From Bedellia somnulentella (taxonomy: Eukaryota > Arthropoda > Insecta > Lepidoptera > Bedelliidae), in contig OY755184.1 of NCBI GenBank assembly GCA_963576735.1, positions 7,750,001-7,814,000 of the forward strand: a stretch of 64,000 bases of DNA, in the 5' to 3' direction. The notes under the pieces are model-generated. The model was not told the DNA's origin. It saw only the letters and a list, made by a program, of their open reading frames with translations, and searched no databases. The position numbers were made by a program, and so were the translations under genes. Position 1 is the first letter of the stretch; each line of letters begins with the position of its first letter. Of the stretch, positions 1 through 11,400 are shown in pieces.

Positions 1-1240
1 ACATTAAAAATTAAAGATGTGTCATCTGCAAACATAACTATCTCAGAATACTTTTGTACCATAAATGGTAAATCATTAATGTAAATCAGAAACAGTAATG
101 GACCAAGTATAGAACCTTGAGGAACGCCCATCTCTATTTCCGATCCTTCCGACGTGGCTCCATTAATATCAACCTTTAAAGTTCTTTTATTAAGATATGA
201 TGCCATTAATTTCAGTGCTTGCTCGTCAAAACCGTAATATTTAAGTTTAATCAACGCTATTTCTTTTTTTACACAATCACAGTCACAGAATATACCTAAC
301 GCATCCCGGGAGTTTTCCCATGAATTAAAAATATGTTTCATTAGAGACACTCCTGCATCTACAGTAGACCTACCTTTGGTGAAACCATATTACTCTTCAT
401 GGAATATATTATGATTGTTGAAATATGAAAGCATTTGGTTGGACATGATTTTCTCAAAAACTTTACTGAGAACTGGTAAAATAGAAATAGGCCTATAATT
501 GGTAAAGTCCTGACTATCTCCTGATTTATGTAGTGGGAAGAGCCTACTTAACTTCATACAGTCTGGAAATTCTCCTATATCTATACATTTATTAAAAAGT
601 GTCGTTAAATGAGGAGCGATTATATTTATTATTCTGTTTATGACGAAAACTGACATTCCTGTTATGTCTTCGGTTTTTTTAAGATTAATAGTTTTAAATT
701 TTTTTATTATATCATTACTGTCAACATACTTGAAAGAAAACTGTGCTGTTGTTTTGGTAATATTTTGTTCCAACAACTCAAGAGCTTTCTGGGGACATGA
801 ATTTAATTTCTCTGTTGTCTGAGTGGGGGTATTTATAAAATGATTTTCAAAAATGTCAGCAATTTGTGATCTTGACTGTATCAGTTCATTATCTAATAAT
901 AATAAATTGAGATCATGTGGGGACTTTAGTTTTCCAGTTTCACTGTTAATTATTTTCCAGACAGTCTTACTCTTGTTAGAAGAATTCTTAATTTTATGTT
1001 TTATCCATCTAGATTTAGCTTCACCACAAACTTTTTTGAAAATTTTTGAATAATTTCTGACATAAATAATAAAATCTTGGTTGAAGTTATAGGACTTTTC
1101 TCTATAAATGTTATATAGGTGATCTCTACTTATTCTAATTCCAGCGGTGGCCCATTCAGCAAAAGAGCATTTGATGAATGATGATGATGAATTATGAAAA
1201 TTTTGATAAATGTAAATGAACATCGAGAGGTTTTGCTAGA
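1..1240 (-). pseudogene. Jockey-like non-LTR retrotransposon reverse transcriptase, partial and broken
   Basis: Reads leftwards and runs off the window edge, so the C-terminus is missing. It would encode the polymerase of a LINE that copies its own RNA at the target site. In order on the minus strand it shows a pre-RT linker (AEWATAGIRISRDH), NYRPISILPVLSKVFEKI near 460-510, YGFTKGRSTVD after an in-frame TAA at 390-392, GVPQGSILGPLLFLIYINDL near 75-135 and the catalytic FADD near 20-35. Two defects are visible: the TAA sits where the family normally has Gln before YGF, and motif A is contracted (FCDCDCVKKEI instead of the usual FCDLxKAFDxV), which removes the region of a catalytic Asp. The copy is therefore inactive. 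The upstream limit is unclear but lies before the palindrome at 1335. Confidence 0.9.
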
Positions 1241-1334
1241 AGTTCGAAGTTCAGGATAATAATTGGTTATAATGGGGCCTAAGTTGTAATAGTCTTCTCT
1301 AATATTAAGATACATAAATACACATAAATAAAAG

Positions 1335-1543
1335 ATGTTATTAAAGGAAAGAAAAATTTCGACACTGGCGGGGTTCGAACCCGCGACCTTCGGGTATACG
1401 CCCCCGTCGCTCTGCCAACTGACACTGTAGCTCAGTTGGCAGAGCGACGGGGGCGTATACCCGAAGGTCGCGGGTTCGAACCCCGCCAGTGTCGAAATTT
1501 TTCTTTCCTTTAAAAAAATTTTTCTTTCCTTTAATAACATATT
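1335..1543. repeat. Long palindrome made of two head-to-head tRNA-like arms
   Basis: The left arm (1335-1421) and right arm (1431-1543) are almost exact reverse complements around an 11-base centre. Both outer ends begin ATGTTATTAAAGGAAAG. The tail GAAATTTTTCTTTCCTTTA is tandemly doubled on the right side only. The right arm carries a whole tRNA-like sequence; the left arm lacks its first 12 bases. Related but collapsed copies lie at 12290-12510 and 23238-23275. A conserved CCACATGAGG..TTCATG motif follows the first two. Confidence 0.85.
1421..1493 (+). ncRNA. tRNA-like sequence, probable tRNA-derived element
   Basis: It is 73 nt with a perfect 7-bp acceptor stem (GACACTG/CAGTGTC), D-arm GCTC..GAGC, A box TAGCTCAGTTGG, T-arm GCGGG-TTCGAAC-CCCGC and a TTTTT Pol III terminator just downstream. 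The anticodon arm is not canonical: only four pairs (CGGG/CCCG) close an 8-nt loop, and the usual T33 is G. It is therefore more likely a tRNA pseudogene or SINE head than a working tRNA. Confidence 0.6.
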
Positions 1544-2091
1544 TTATTTATGAGTAATAATCTCCACATGAGGAATTCATGTCAAAAAAAACATTAAATT
1601 ACATAAATACACTTTTAAAAAACTCAAGGTCTGAACACTATGATATTAAAGCTTTAATTGTATGAAAAATACTTTCGTAGTTCAAACAATCGGTGTTAAA
1701 AATATCTCATGCAAAATTTGCTCATCCAGAAAAGTCAATTTAAAATATTTTTAGGGTGAGAAGAATCTTAATTTTAACAGTTTAAATTACAAATAAACTA
1801 TGTTAAGAAGATGTGACAACGCGAAACCTGAACGATGATTCGCAGTTTAGTTTTAATCTCACCCTTTTAAAGAGTTTTCTTACACTTAAGTTTTAGCGGT
1901 GATTATGTCCAACATTAACCTTTCTTGAAGCTCAATGATAACGCCTCGCCTTTACTTATCAGATATCAAGACAATGCGGGTGAAGTTATAAAGCCACATA
2001 GTTGACTGGAGAATGAAGCGCGCTTAGGTCGAAAATAAACATCTTACGCTTTTTTGTCATGCTCTGAAATCTGAATCAGCTCTGAAATTTG
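1544..2091. other. No recognised feature
   Basis: AT-rich DNA. The only notable piece is the motif TCTCCACATGAGGAATTCATG near 1560-1580, which recurs at about 12492 and 12788 next to related tRNA-like elements. Confidence 0.5.
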
Positions 2092-2325
2092 CCGTGTAGT
2101 GCCAGCTTCGATAGTTACTACCACTTTCTTCTCATGGGTTTTGTAAGAGGCGACTAAGCGTGGGCTTTTTAGCTGGTTTTTGAGTATTGCAGTTGCAAAC
2201 CCATCACCAACGATGCTTTATTGCTACCATCTTGTCCCCTACCAACTTCTAAATGTGACTAAGGAGTTTCCAGCTCTAAATCTCTGGCTACTCTTTTTTG
2301 GGATTTATGGCCGTGAGAATATTTA
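2092..2325 (+). mobile_element. SINE-B copy (ends CCGTGAG...)
   Basis: It starts GCCGTGTAGTGCCAGCTTCGA, has the internal blocks GTAAGAGGCGACTAAG and AACCCATCACCAACGATG, and ends GGGATTTATGGCCGTGAG. This diverged copy belongs to a roughly 240-bp family found many times in this window. Confidence 0.75.
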
Positions 2326-2700
2326 TGTAATTTTGCACTCTGAAAATTTTGTGATTCCATGATAACGTATTGAGTATGTGATTTACTTGCTTGCAATAAG
2401 ATGTATTCGTAATAAACCTTGAACGTACGTAAACGTAAACGTAGAAACCTTAGATAATTTAAAAAAATGACACTGCCCCGTGTAAAACAGGGGCGGTTTA
2501 CTTGTATTACGCAATGAGGGATAAAAATTTCACGCCATTCACTATACGTTTATGTTTCTTTTACCATACTAAAAAACACTACTGACTCTACCTTAAGAGC
2601 TTAATTGATCATACTTACTTATTTATTCACGCAACACGTTGGTGAGTCTATTATACACTAATTTGCGAAGTCAAGACAAATAAATTATAGTTTCTTGTCT
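2326..2700. other. No recognised feature
   Basis: AT-rich intergenic DNA with no coding signal or repeat that I recognise. Confidence 0.4.
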
Positions 2701-3075
2701 ACAACCGTGATAGCCCAGTGGGTAGAACACTCGGTTATCGTGCAAACGACTGGTGTTCAAATCCTGGGTCGGGCCTACACCAATTTGTCTTTTCTAAAGA
2801 CATATGTGTGGTTAAATCATCATGGTTGTTAACGGTGAGGGAAAACATCGTGAGGAAACCCACATGGCTGAGTTGTACTTAGTCATGTGACAGTGTATTC
2901 GTACAAAACGGCGATAGGCCTGCCCGTGAGTACACTGTCCATGCAAAACGTGGGTACTCTGAACACCAGGTGACAAAGTCACGTGATATTCAGAAGTATT
3001 ACGAGTAGTACCTCTGCCAACCCCTTCGGGAATATTCGGCGTGAACGTTTATGTTTATTATGTTATGTTTCTTGT
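2701..3075 (+). mobile_element. SINE-A, full copy with tRNA-like head
   Basis: The head has A box TAGCCCAGTGGG (near 2711) and B box GGTGTTCAAATCC (near 2752). It continues CACCAATTTGTCTTT, then the lepidopteran SINE core GAAAACATCGTGAGGAAACC (2840-2860), and a tail with CTGAACACCAGGTGACAAAG and CCCCTTCGGGAATATTCGG ending GTGAACGTTTATG. Tail-only copies recur at 9762, 16495, 25650, 46440 and 52953. Family assignment rests on the A/B boxes and core, which are typical of moth SINEs. Confidence 0.85.
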
Positions 3076-4333
3076 CTACCTCTGATATATAAATTGATAC
3101 TGTCAAAACTATTTTGTATTGCTCGGGTTACACAACAAGGCTGACTCAATATCAAACGGTTTTGAATAGTAATATATATGCAAGATAAGTAATGTCTCCT
3201 TAAATATGATTAAGAATAATAATGCAATAATCCTCGGAACTATGATACCTATGTATACCGATCACTTCATTATGAGGATATAAAGAAAATTATTTATCGA
3301 ACATATTAAAAATTACGACAGAATGATGATGAATCAAGCGAAAATGTTTCTCATCCCTAAATTTAATATAAACATATATTTATGAGAATATCTCTAATAG
3401 CTTACCGAATCTTCTAAACCTGAATTCTACTTTCTTTTACCTATTTCTTGCTATTCACGAAAATATTTTGCTTCTAACCAAATGATTATTTTTCATAAAT
3501 AAACACACTAGAAGAGAAATAAATGCAAAAAGTAGGCTATAATCAATAGAACACATTTCTTCTATCCCACACTCGGCCACATGTAGAGATGATCCGTTTA
3601 TCGCATTTGTTTCTGACGCCTGACATAAATGTTGTGCATTAATCCATCTACATTACCTATTTATTTGTACATTACATATATTTGAAACGATCCAGAAGAA
3701 AATAAGAAAAAAAATTTACTGTCAAAACCACGCACACGATACAAATAAGGTGTCCGTAATAAATTTTCATCAGCTATTAGCCTTTTACTGTAAACACGCC
3801 AGAAGGTCTTTTTCCGTGGTAGGAAAATATAATAAACTACAAACAACTTTTTTTCACTTTGCTCTTTGGCAATATTATCCAACATAAACTTACCTTTGGA
3901 AACTTTACGACGGTGAAGGTCTTTTCTTAACATAGATTTTGAAAACATTGTGTTTTTCAAACATAGACTTTAAAAACCGAGTAAATTTATGCTCGAGGAT
4001 ATTTATTTTAAATAATTAAATATTTTAGTCATTTTGATAGAAAGCTTTGGTTTTAGATATAGCTAGAGGGATCCACTAATAAAAGGCACTCTCTTCATTG
4101 TCGCAATAATACGTCGACTACTTTACTACGGCCCGTTTCTGTAAGAATCCAGAAAACCTTCTCTTGGAGTTTTCTAACACTCCCTATTTTGGTGTTCCCT
4201 ATGTCTGGTTTTCTTACACTCCCCAAGGAAGATACGGATACGGTCTGGCTTAATCAATTCTAAGATAGCTGAGTCATGTACTATTTGAATGTCCAAGGAT
4301 CCTTTATTTAGCCATCCTTTTATAATAAAAAAC
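3076..4333. other. No recognised feature; one unrecognised minus-strand ORF
   Basis: A 99-codon open frame on the minus strand at 3661-3960 (Lys/Phe-rich) has no family motif and no splice context. I do not think it is a gene. The rest is AT-rich DNA without a repeat I recognise. Confidence 0.4.
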
Positions 4334-4540
4334 GACAGCCGTGGCCGAGTGGATAGATGACTAATTTCTTGGTCCGGAGGTTGCTGGTTCGATCCCCGCT
4401 GAGGGCAACATTTATGTGATGACCATAGATGATTGTTTCTTAGTCTTGGGTGTTATTTATATGTGTATTATATAATATTAAATATATCGTTTTGTTAGTA
4501 TCCTATAATACAAGTTATACTTAGTTTGGGGGTATTGGGG
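4334..4540 (+). mobile_element. tRNA-derived SINE (Ser/Leu-like head)
   Basis: Head GCCGTGGCCGAGTGGATAGA supplies an A box, and GGTTCGATCCCCGC (near 4386) a B box. It is followed by TTTATGTGATGACCATAGATG and a degraded tail. A partial relative lies at 17712-17795. Confidence 0.75.
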
Positions 4541-4690
4541 CTATTCATATATATATATATATATATACGAGTATATATATATATTCACACCATACACACA
4601 AACTATATATACATTCTATTTTAGTTAGATTAGTTCATCACATTTGTCAATACTAACAAACTAACAGCTACACACACACACACACATAAA
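4541..4690. repeat. AT and CA microsatellites
   Basis: (AT)n at about 4549-4582 is interrupted by ACGAG, followed by a (CA)n run near 4670-4686. Confidence 0.85.
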
Positions 4691-5062
4691 ATAAAATAAA
4701 GTAATATCAATGAAACCGAATGTAATGTATAGATCTATTATATTATCATTATGGAACTCTCCTCCATTCTGCTTTGTTTATGTTCATTATTTTGTTTTGT
4801 GTTGTTCGTGTCTTATAATTATTATTTTTTCTTTTTCATCCTTTTAGTTTTATTACATACGTTTTTTTATATATTGTAACATATAATACTTCGATTAAAG
4901 CGCCTATTCAATTATATTATATAATTAAATTGGTTTCCCAAGTCACAGGCTAAGCCTAGTTTGGGAACCCCTGGAAATTTGTGAAAGCGGTAATTCTTTT
5001 AATAAATATACTTTTTACCTTTACTTTTTTTTTATCTGTGTATATTATTTCATACTTAAATT
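4691..5062 (+). mobile_element. Possible LINE 3' untranslated tail
   Basis: CACAGGCTAAGCCTAGTTTGGG near 4942 resembles CAGGCGATGAGCCTAGTTCAGG in the 3' UTR of the LINE at 42.9-45.5 kb. It is followed by AATAAATA and an A/T-rich end. No coding part is attached. Confidence 0.4.
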
Positions 5063-5063
5063 C

Positions 5064-5240
5064 ACGCCATTACTTCCCATTGGGGTAGGCAGAGACTATC
5101 GATCGCCACTTTGTACGATCCTGACAAACCTCTCCAGCTTCGTTTACATTCATTCAATCTTCTCATACATGCTCATTTATTCTTCATACTTTGCACGCCT
5201 GCCTTTTTGAGTCCACTCGCTATTTGGTCTAAATATGTCT
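5064..5240 (-). mobile_element. APE-LINE 3' end fragment
   Basis: The minus strand encodes the decayed C-terminal tail of the LINE family whose long copy lies at 29-32 kb. The conserved final stretch is TTCCCATTGGGGTAGGCAGA on the plus strand. Confidence 0.8.
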
Positions 5241-5900
5241 TTTTATAATTATACAACACAAAGTACAAATAAATTGATGTTCGTTTAAATGTGTCATTAT
5301 ATGTTTGGAATATTTAATGAGATAGATGACATGTTTTTAATTAGTACGTGATTAATTCTGTTTTTGTTACCGTTTATGAGTTATTTTTCAGTATCGTGAA
5401 TTCTTAATAAATTTTCTCCAATTATCATCGTTTAACGTAAAAAATAGCGATGGCGCTTCGAGAATACGACTATTCGTGTCAGACATGAATATAATGAATA
5501 TTATATATGAATAATATTATTTTTATACATTAAATATTTTCATAGCAGGGTGATTCTACCGTGGAGTAGGAAAATAAAAACAAAAATAAAAATCTATTTT
5601 TTCTTTATTTTGTCGTATTATAATTATCATTAAACCTATAGGAACTGAAGTATCACAATGATTGAGATCAATATTACTAATTAAATCGAAAATAACACTT
5701 TTCACGTTTTAATCGTTAGACAGGAGTGAACACAAAGTCGACAGGAAAGACATTAGAGTGATTTAGACTATGTTTCATAAAAATCTGACATAAAATACAC
5801 TTCCACAAATATAAACTCAAAGTCATAATACTAAAAATTGTTAACAAAAATAAAAAATATTCAAAAAAGTAGCATTTTTATAAAAAGAAAAAGTTGTCGA
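5241..5900. other. No recognised feature
   Basis: AT-rich DNA. GTCGACAGG/GTCGACAGA words appear near 5737 and 5897, and again near 6862 and 6880. Confidence 0.4.
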
Positions 5901-5928
5901 CAGAAAATCACGTCACTATGTCGACAGA

Positions 5929-6720
5929 TCAAAATATCGACTCGTCACTTGAACTTGATTGCAAACGAATGCATTTCTGGCATGTTTGTGAAGTATTCAG
6001 AAGTAGTGAAGTGACGTTTCTATTCTCCATCAAAGGCTGCCGCAAGCTTGCGCTGTCACATTCTTCGTCGGACTCATCACTTCCATAGCACATTTCATAG
6101 AAGTATCTCTTTTGATAATATGGTGATGGTGTTTCATTTGGTGATGGAGATCCTGTTTGTAGATTTTGCGGGCGAAGATGTGTTTTTCGTCGCAATTCTG
6201 GTGAGACTAGTGAGATGCAACGGTTTTCGTTGGGTGACGGAAATTTTGCTTTTGGCCTCTTATTGCCTCTGGAAACTAATTTTGGCAGTAATTCTGGCAA
6301 CAAGGATTGAAGGCGCTCTTGACTGGAGATAGGCGAGCTACAATGAGTCTCATTCGGCGACAAAGATTCTATTTCACCAGTAGCAATATCATCTGTTTTT
6401 TACGTAAGATAGATGCGTCCAATTTCGTGATGAGAACATATTTCGTAAAATCTGCAGGTATCGCAACTTAATTTGCGTGCGTGTATCACGTCGGGATCAG
6501 TCTTACTCCACGTTAGCTGGCCTTGCCTTTAAAAGGCGGTGTGGTGTTTTTGTCCAGAATGCCAGATATGTATTCTACATGGGTCTCATCAATAGGCATA
6601 ATTTGTATGCCTTGACAATTTTCTTGCAAGCAACAGATCAATTGTTGGTAATTGGAGACGTCGCGTCCAGCTGCCACATTGGCATCTGCAGTTTTCTAAA
6701 ATATCTTAAATGCATGATAA
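5929..6720 (-). pseudogene. Broken ORF of unrecognised family with Cys/His motif and SPNE repeats
   Basis: Minus-strand reading starts after a possible acceptor (ATTTTAG at about 6700) with KTADANVAAGRDVSNYQQL, runs in frame to TTPPFKGK, shifts frame once near 6535, then reads LTWSKTDPDVIHARKLSCDT and CRFYEICSHHEIGRI. A TAA follows, then KTDDIATGEIES and an open 144-codon C-terminal part. That part has three SPNE-type repeats (SPNETHCSS, SPNENRCIS, SPNETPSP) and an acidic GSDESDEECD. The C-x2-C-x5-C-x-HH cluster suggests metal binding. I do not recognise the family. It may be transposon-derived or a retired host gene. One frameshift and one stop mean this copy is not functional as read. Confidence 0.5.
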
Positions 6721-7667
6721 TCATATAAATAATTGTTTAATATCATCATAGTAAGAGTCTATGAACATAAAAAATTACAAACAAAAATTATTAGTTGTAA
6801 AATCACTTTATAACGAAGAATAAATCACTTCTGTCTATGATTTTCACTTCTGTCTACCAAACAGTCGACAGGTGTGAGGTCGACAGATGTGAGAAATTTA
6901 ATTTAATTTGGGCTAGCAGTGATATCTTTTTGAGGTTAAGTTTATTTTCGGTAAATCTTAGTGACAAAATACCTCTTTTTCATAAAGCCACGAAGTGAAA
7001 ATAGGTTTTTTATGAAATTGACCTTTTTACGATCTTTCCAGAAGTGACGCTTGATCTCTATAGACCTGTAGAACGACCTTTCAAACAAAAATATCACCAA
7101 CACCATTTTGTTGTGCAATTATTTTTCTTCGTATGTTAACAAGTATGATTTAGTGTTGCCATTAACGGAAAATAATGTTTACACACTAATAAATTCGATT
7201 CCTACTAATACAATCTTTCATGGTAGACAGGAATGACGGGGAATTTACGAACGTCGTAGAACTATCAATAACTTTTTATGTTACAAGACGATTTGATTAA
7301 AACTTCGTTAAAATCAAGCCAACGATGTGTTTGATCTAAAATTATGAAATAATGAACTGTTAATGAACGAGTCTCTTTATAATTGATTTTTAAATGTGCT
7401 GATGTCGTTTCCGACATGTCATGTACTGTCGGCGATTTTTTTATAATTAATTCTGTAATTATATATGGAAATTTATATATCATCTATAGATTAAGGACTA
7501 TTCTTGCAGGTAACGCTCCAAAAGCGGGTTTAGGAATCGTAGTAATTACGTTATATCATCCGAACACAAAAATATCTAGTCCATAGAATGACCCAGCACA
7601 TACAATAAAAAATGGGTTACAGTGTTGCTATCCCTACAACTAAATATGTCCCCACCAAAGGAATCGA
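6721..7667. other. No recognised feature
   Basis: A 72-codon minus frame (7265-7483) and a 67-codon plus frame (7383-7586) overlap each other. Neither has a motif. No repeat was recognised. Confidence 0.4.
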
Positions 7668-7955
7668 TCCTACCCTATATAGGGTGATTTTGCCTTAGCC
7701 CACCACGATGACCAAGTGAGGGTGCCAACCCTTACTATGACTAACAATTATTACCGTGACAATAGTCAGGACCGATGGCTTAACGTACCCTCCGAAGCAC
7801 GGAATCACCTTAATTTTCGAATAATCAGGTGGTTCAAGCCTGCAATATCTGTCCAAACTGGGTTAAATCTTACAAATTAAATTTACCCCCCGAGACCTCC
7901 GGACTTGGCTTAACCATTCGATCACGGAAGCGGTTGCTTAAATTGAAACGGGTAA
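7668..7955 (-). mobile_element. SINE-C copy (lepidopteran dispersed repeat with tRNA-like end)
   Basis: It contains the moth repeat words GTCAGGACCGATGGCTTAACG and CTCCGAAGCACGGAATCACC and a degenerate tRNA-like block (GAGACCTCCGGACTTGGC). It shares ACCCTATATAGG.TGATTT with the copy at 36100-36262. Confidence 0.65.
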
Positions 7956-8331
7956 GTTAACCAATGTTGTTGGATCGCAAAGATTATAGTGTGGGAAAAA
8001 ATCACCGTGTGAAGCTGTATATGTTAATTTACCACTAGGTCGGGTTATGTAGTGGAAGTTGGTAATTATCTGTAGCTGATATTTTAATGGTGATACAAAA
8101 ACAATTTCAGATTATAACTGAAATTAATTTTTCTATCATTTAGGTATATATTTTTGTACCTACTACCGGATTCACATTTCAATCACTTTATTTCACTTTA
8201 CAAATCTACGAATATTCCACTCACACAAAAAGCTTGTGTTTGTGTATGAAACCTAGCTGATGTGAATTATACTCATTAACTGCTCTATGGGACAGCTTAA
8301 CACGGCTCTAATTTAATTTCTTTATTCGCAG

Positions 8332-8425
8332 AAACCTCGCTGCTATCATGAAGTTCAACATGAAAACGACCACAACTTTCGGAATACTGTTGCTGTTGGT
8401 AGTGACAAACAACGCTGCTCCTTTG
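8332..8425 (+). CDS. AstC: AstC exon 1: signal peptide (coding from 8348)
   Basis: A pyrimidine-rich acceptor TTTAATTTCTTTATTCGCAG ends at 8331, so a non-coding 5' exon probably lies upstream. ATG at 8348 has A at -3. An in-frame second ATG lies at 8360. The 26 codons read MKFNMKTTTT then FGILLLLVVTNNAAPL, a textbook signal peptide with likely cleavage around NNA-AP. The exon ends at TTG|GTAAGA (8425/8426). Confidence 0.8.
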
Positions 8426-11400
8426 GTAAGAACCACTTTAAACCGATCCCCAAGGGGTCTATGCTGCAATAGCTACCAAGACATAGGTATATTATAGTAA
8501 GATGTTTGCTAAGCTAAGCTTCCCATTCACAGGTAATCCCTCCGTCGCCTTTTACCACTCGCAAGGGAAACAAAGGTGTGTTGGAAATGCCACCAACGCA
8601 CGGCAAAGCGGATTTTTAAATTCCGTTCAATTATCAAATAGATGAAAGCTTTTCTTATTAGTCGAAATTACATTAATTTGTTTTGGGACAACATTGGGAT
8701 TTCGTTCCGGTTTGAAATCATGCTGGACCGTTCAAGTGATGGTAACTTAATACAGCACGAAATTTAAAAACTATCAGATGATCCTAAAATCTAAACTCAA
8801 GACAAATAACAAAAATCTCAAATTAGTCGTAATTCGAAATACTCTAAGTTAGACTATTGAGATAATGCAAACAAAGAGGGTGCATGACCAAAGTATTCGC
8901 TTTGCGCTCTTCATTGGCCGTCGTATAATGTGATTCATATCTTGACATGCATCACATTATTTATTATATTATTAATTTACTTGGATATTGAATTATTTAT
9001 AATACGTCCTTCAAGAAAAGTTTTACTGAGAGTTAAACGAAATGTCACGTGTCCCGATAGTTTCTTAGTTCTCCTTCATATTTAATTGCAGTTGACACGT
9101 GACTTTTATATATTCCATCGATTAGTTGGTTTTTTTATATTCTACTATTTGGCTTTTAATGCGTTTCATAGCTTATAAATAGCATGCATGCATACATACA
9201 CTCACGGCCATAAATCCCAAAAAGGGATAGCCAGAGCTTCAGAGCTGAGCAGAGCTCCTCAGCCAAATTTGGAAGCAGATGGGGGCAAGATGTTAGAATA
9301 AAGTATCGTTGGTGATGGGTTTTCAACCGCATCGCCCTTAAACCGGACACTACACGGTTATATATAGTAGTAGTCATTACAATATATTATTAGCCGTGTA
9401 GTGCCGGCTTAGAATGTCGCTACCCCTTTCTACCCACGGGTGTCGTAAGAAGCGACTAAGGGTATTGGGCCTTTTTATTGGATTTTTGGGCGATGCGGTT
9501 GGAGACCCATCACCAAAAACCTTTATTTTTACCATCTTTTCCCCACTCAACTTCCAAAAGTGGCTGAGGAATTTATAATTCCTTGGCTCTGGCTACCCCT
9601 TCTAGGGAAATATAGCCGTGAGTATATGTATGTATGTATGTAGTCATTATATAGTTTCATCGTTTATGTCTGTACATATGACGCAGTCATTTATCCCTTG
9701 AACTATTATGAAAATAAGAATCTCAGTAGATGTATTCTGTAAACAGCTTACTCGTATCTGGGTTGTACTTACACCAATTTGTCTTTCCTTAAATTATTGT
9801 CGTTAACGGCGTGAACGGACAACAATGAAGAAACGCACATAGCTAACTCGTACTTAGTAATACTAAACAGCGATAGGCCTGCCCCCTATCACGTGAGTAC
9901 ACTGTCCAAGCAAAACGTGGGTATTCTTTACACCAGGTGATAATGCCGCGTGATTTTCAGAAGTGTTCCTTTCGGGGATTTATGGCATGAACGTTTGTGT
10001 TTAAAAAAGCTCGCTATACATGAATCATTTCTTTACATGAATGCTTTCTCAAAACCAATTTTTGTTAAATACATGAAATAGCTGTATATTGTTGGCTCAG
10101 CTGTATGTACAATTGATTGTCTGTAAAGTCTATTCACGTATAGGTTGTGAGTTGCCGCTGGCAGAGTTGCCGCCTATAGTGGATCAAAATCGCTCATACC
10201 GCGCTCTCTCTTACATAACGTGACACTTTATCGTGCGTGCAGCTGGCACTAATTGATTTATAAGTTGATATCACGTCCAAACCACCTAGAGTAAAGTAAT
10301 GTATGTAAGACATACATATTATGTGTATGATTTAAAAATAATACTTTACCATCGATTTATTTAGGTATTCAATACACCAACAAGACAAAAACCAAAGCTC
10401 ATAATCATAATCGAAACCCAACCTAAGCTTGTTAGCGAAATAGACTCCACAGACTAATAACTAATGAAGCGATATCTCAACAGGACAACGAAGAAGAGCA
10501 GTCAGAGAACATGGTGGGGCGCAGCGGGGAGGCGGGGGCCGGGGCGGGGGACGCGGGCGGGTGGGACGCCGTCGACGCGGCCGCTCTACACAAATTACTG
10601 TTGCAATTAGACGCCGATGACAGGTACTGACTACTGACGTCCTCCGGAACAGTAATTAGCTGTTTCCTATTTCAAATATTCCAAGTAGGAAATGCAAATA
10701 CGCTTTGTCGCCCTGAATAGGTTTGTGTTGGAATTCAACTGAATTGTTTTCCTGTTCATTTGAGTTAATTTGACAGATTTGCACTGTTTTATTTTTTAGT
10801 CGATGCATGTTTTACTCAGAAGTAATACATGCTTTTAGAAAATTGTGACTGACTAGGGCCAAATCACTTTAATATGGGTAAGCTCGACTACCTAGCTGGA
10901 ACCTATATGATGAAAGACGGTTTTGCACAAAAAAAAATGTGTGTTAAATCTAACCTTATGTATTTCTATGGAGATTGAATGAGACGACTAATCAGTTATC
11001 TTTTCAAATGATTGGTGAGAGGTGTGGCCAGATAGTCACCCAACAGTTGTAAATGCTGCTGAGGGTTCATAGCAAAACTCAGACAACAACACTAATTGTT
11101 GTATCAAGAATTATATTCAGTCAGTTAACTACTACCTCAATTTAAATAAAAGAACGGCCTGTTTCTTGTTTCGAGATATGTCAACCATGATCATCATGAA
11201 TTAGTCCTATTCCATGCCACTCTAACTTAAATATAAATTTGTTAATTCAGGATGGGTGCCAGATTCATCATAATACGTTTCCATTCAAGGGGTAGTCAAA
11301 ACATCATGACATGTGAATTGAAACTTCCTCAGGCAGTATTATATTTTAAATGAGAAATCAAGTGTAAAATAAAAGTTTTTTCTTGTCACCTTACCGACCA

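Noticed and set aside
640..1053. Plus-strand open frames over the first LINE
   Set aside because: They are antisense shadows of the minus-strand reverse transcriptase.
1361..1493. A functional nuclear tRNA gene
   Set aside because: The acceptor, D and T arms are good, but the anticodon arm has only four pairs with an 8-nt loop and lacks T33. The copy is part of a palindromic repeat.
3661..3960. 99-aa minus-strand gene
   Set aside because: No motif, no splice or promoter context, and AT-rich composition like the surroundings.
8533..8575. Donor at 8575/8576 (AAAG|GTGTG) making 8533-8575 an internal AstC exon
   Set aside because: It would put exon 2 (10484) into a frame that stops before the exon end, while skipping it keeps the frame open.
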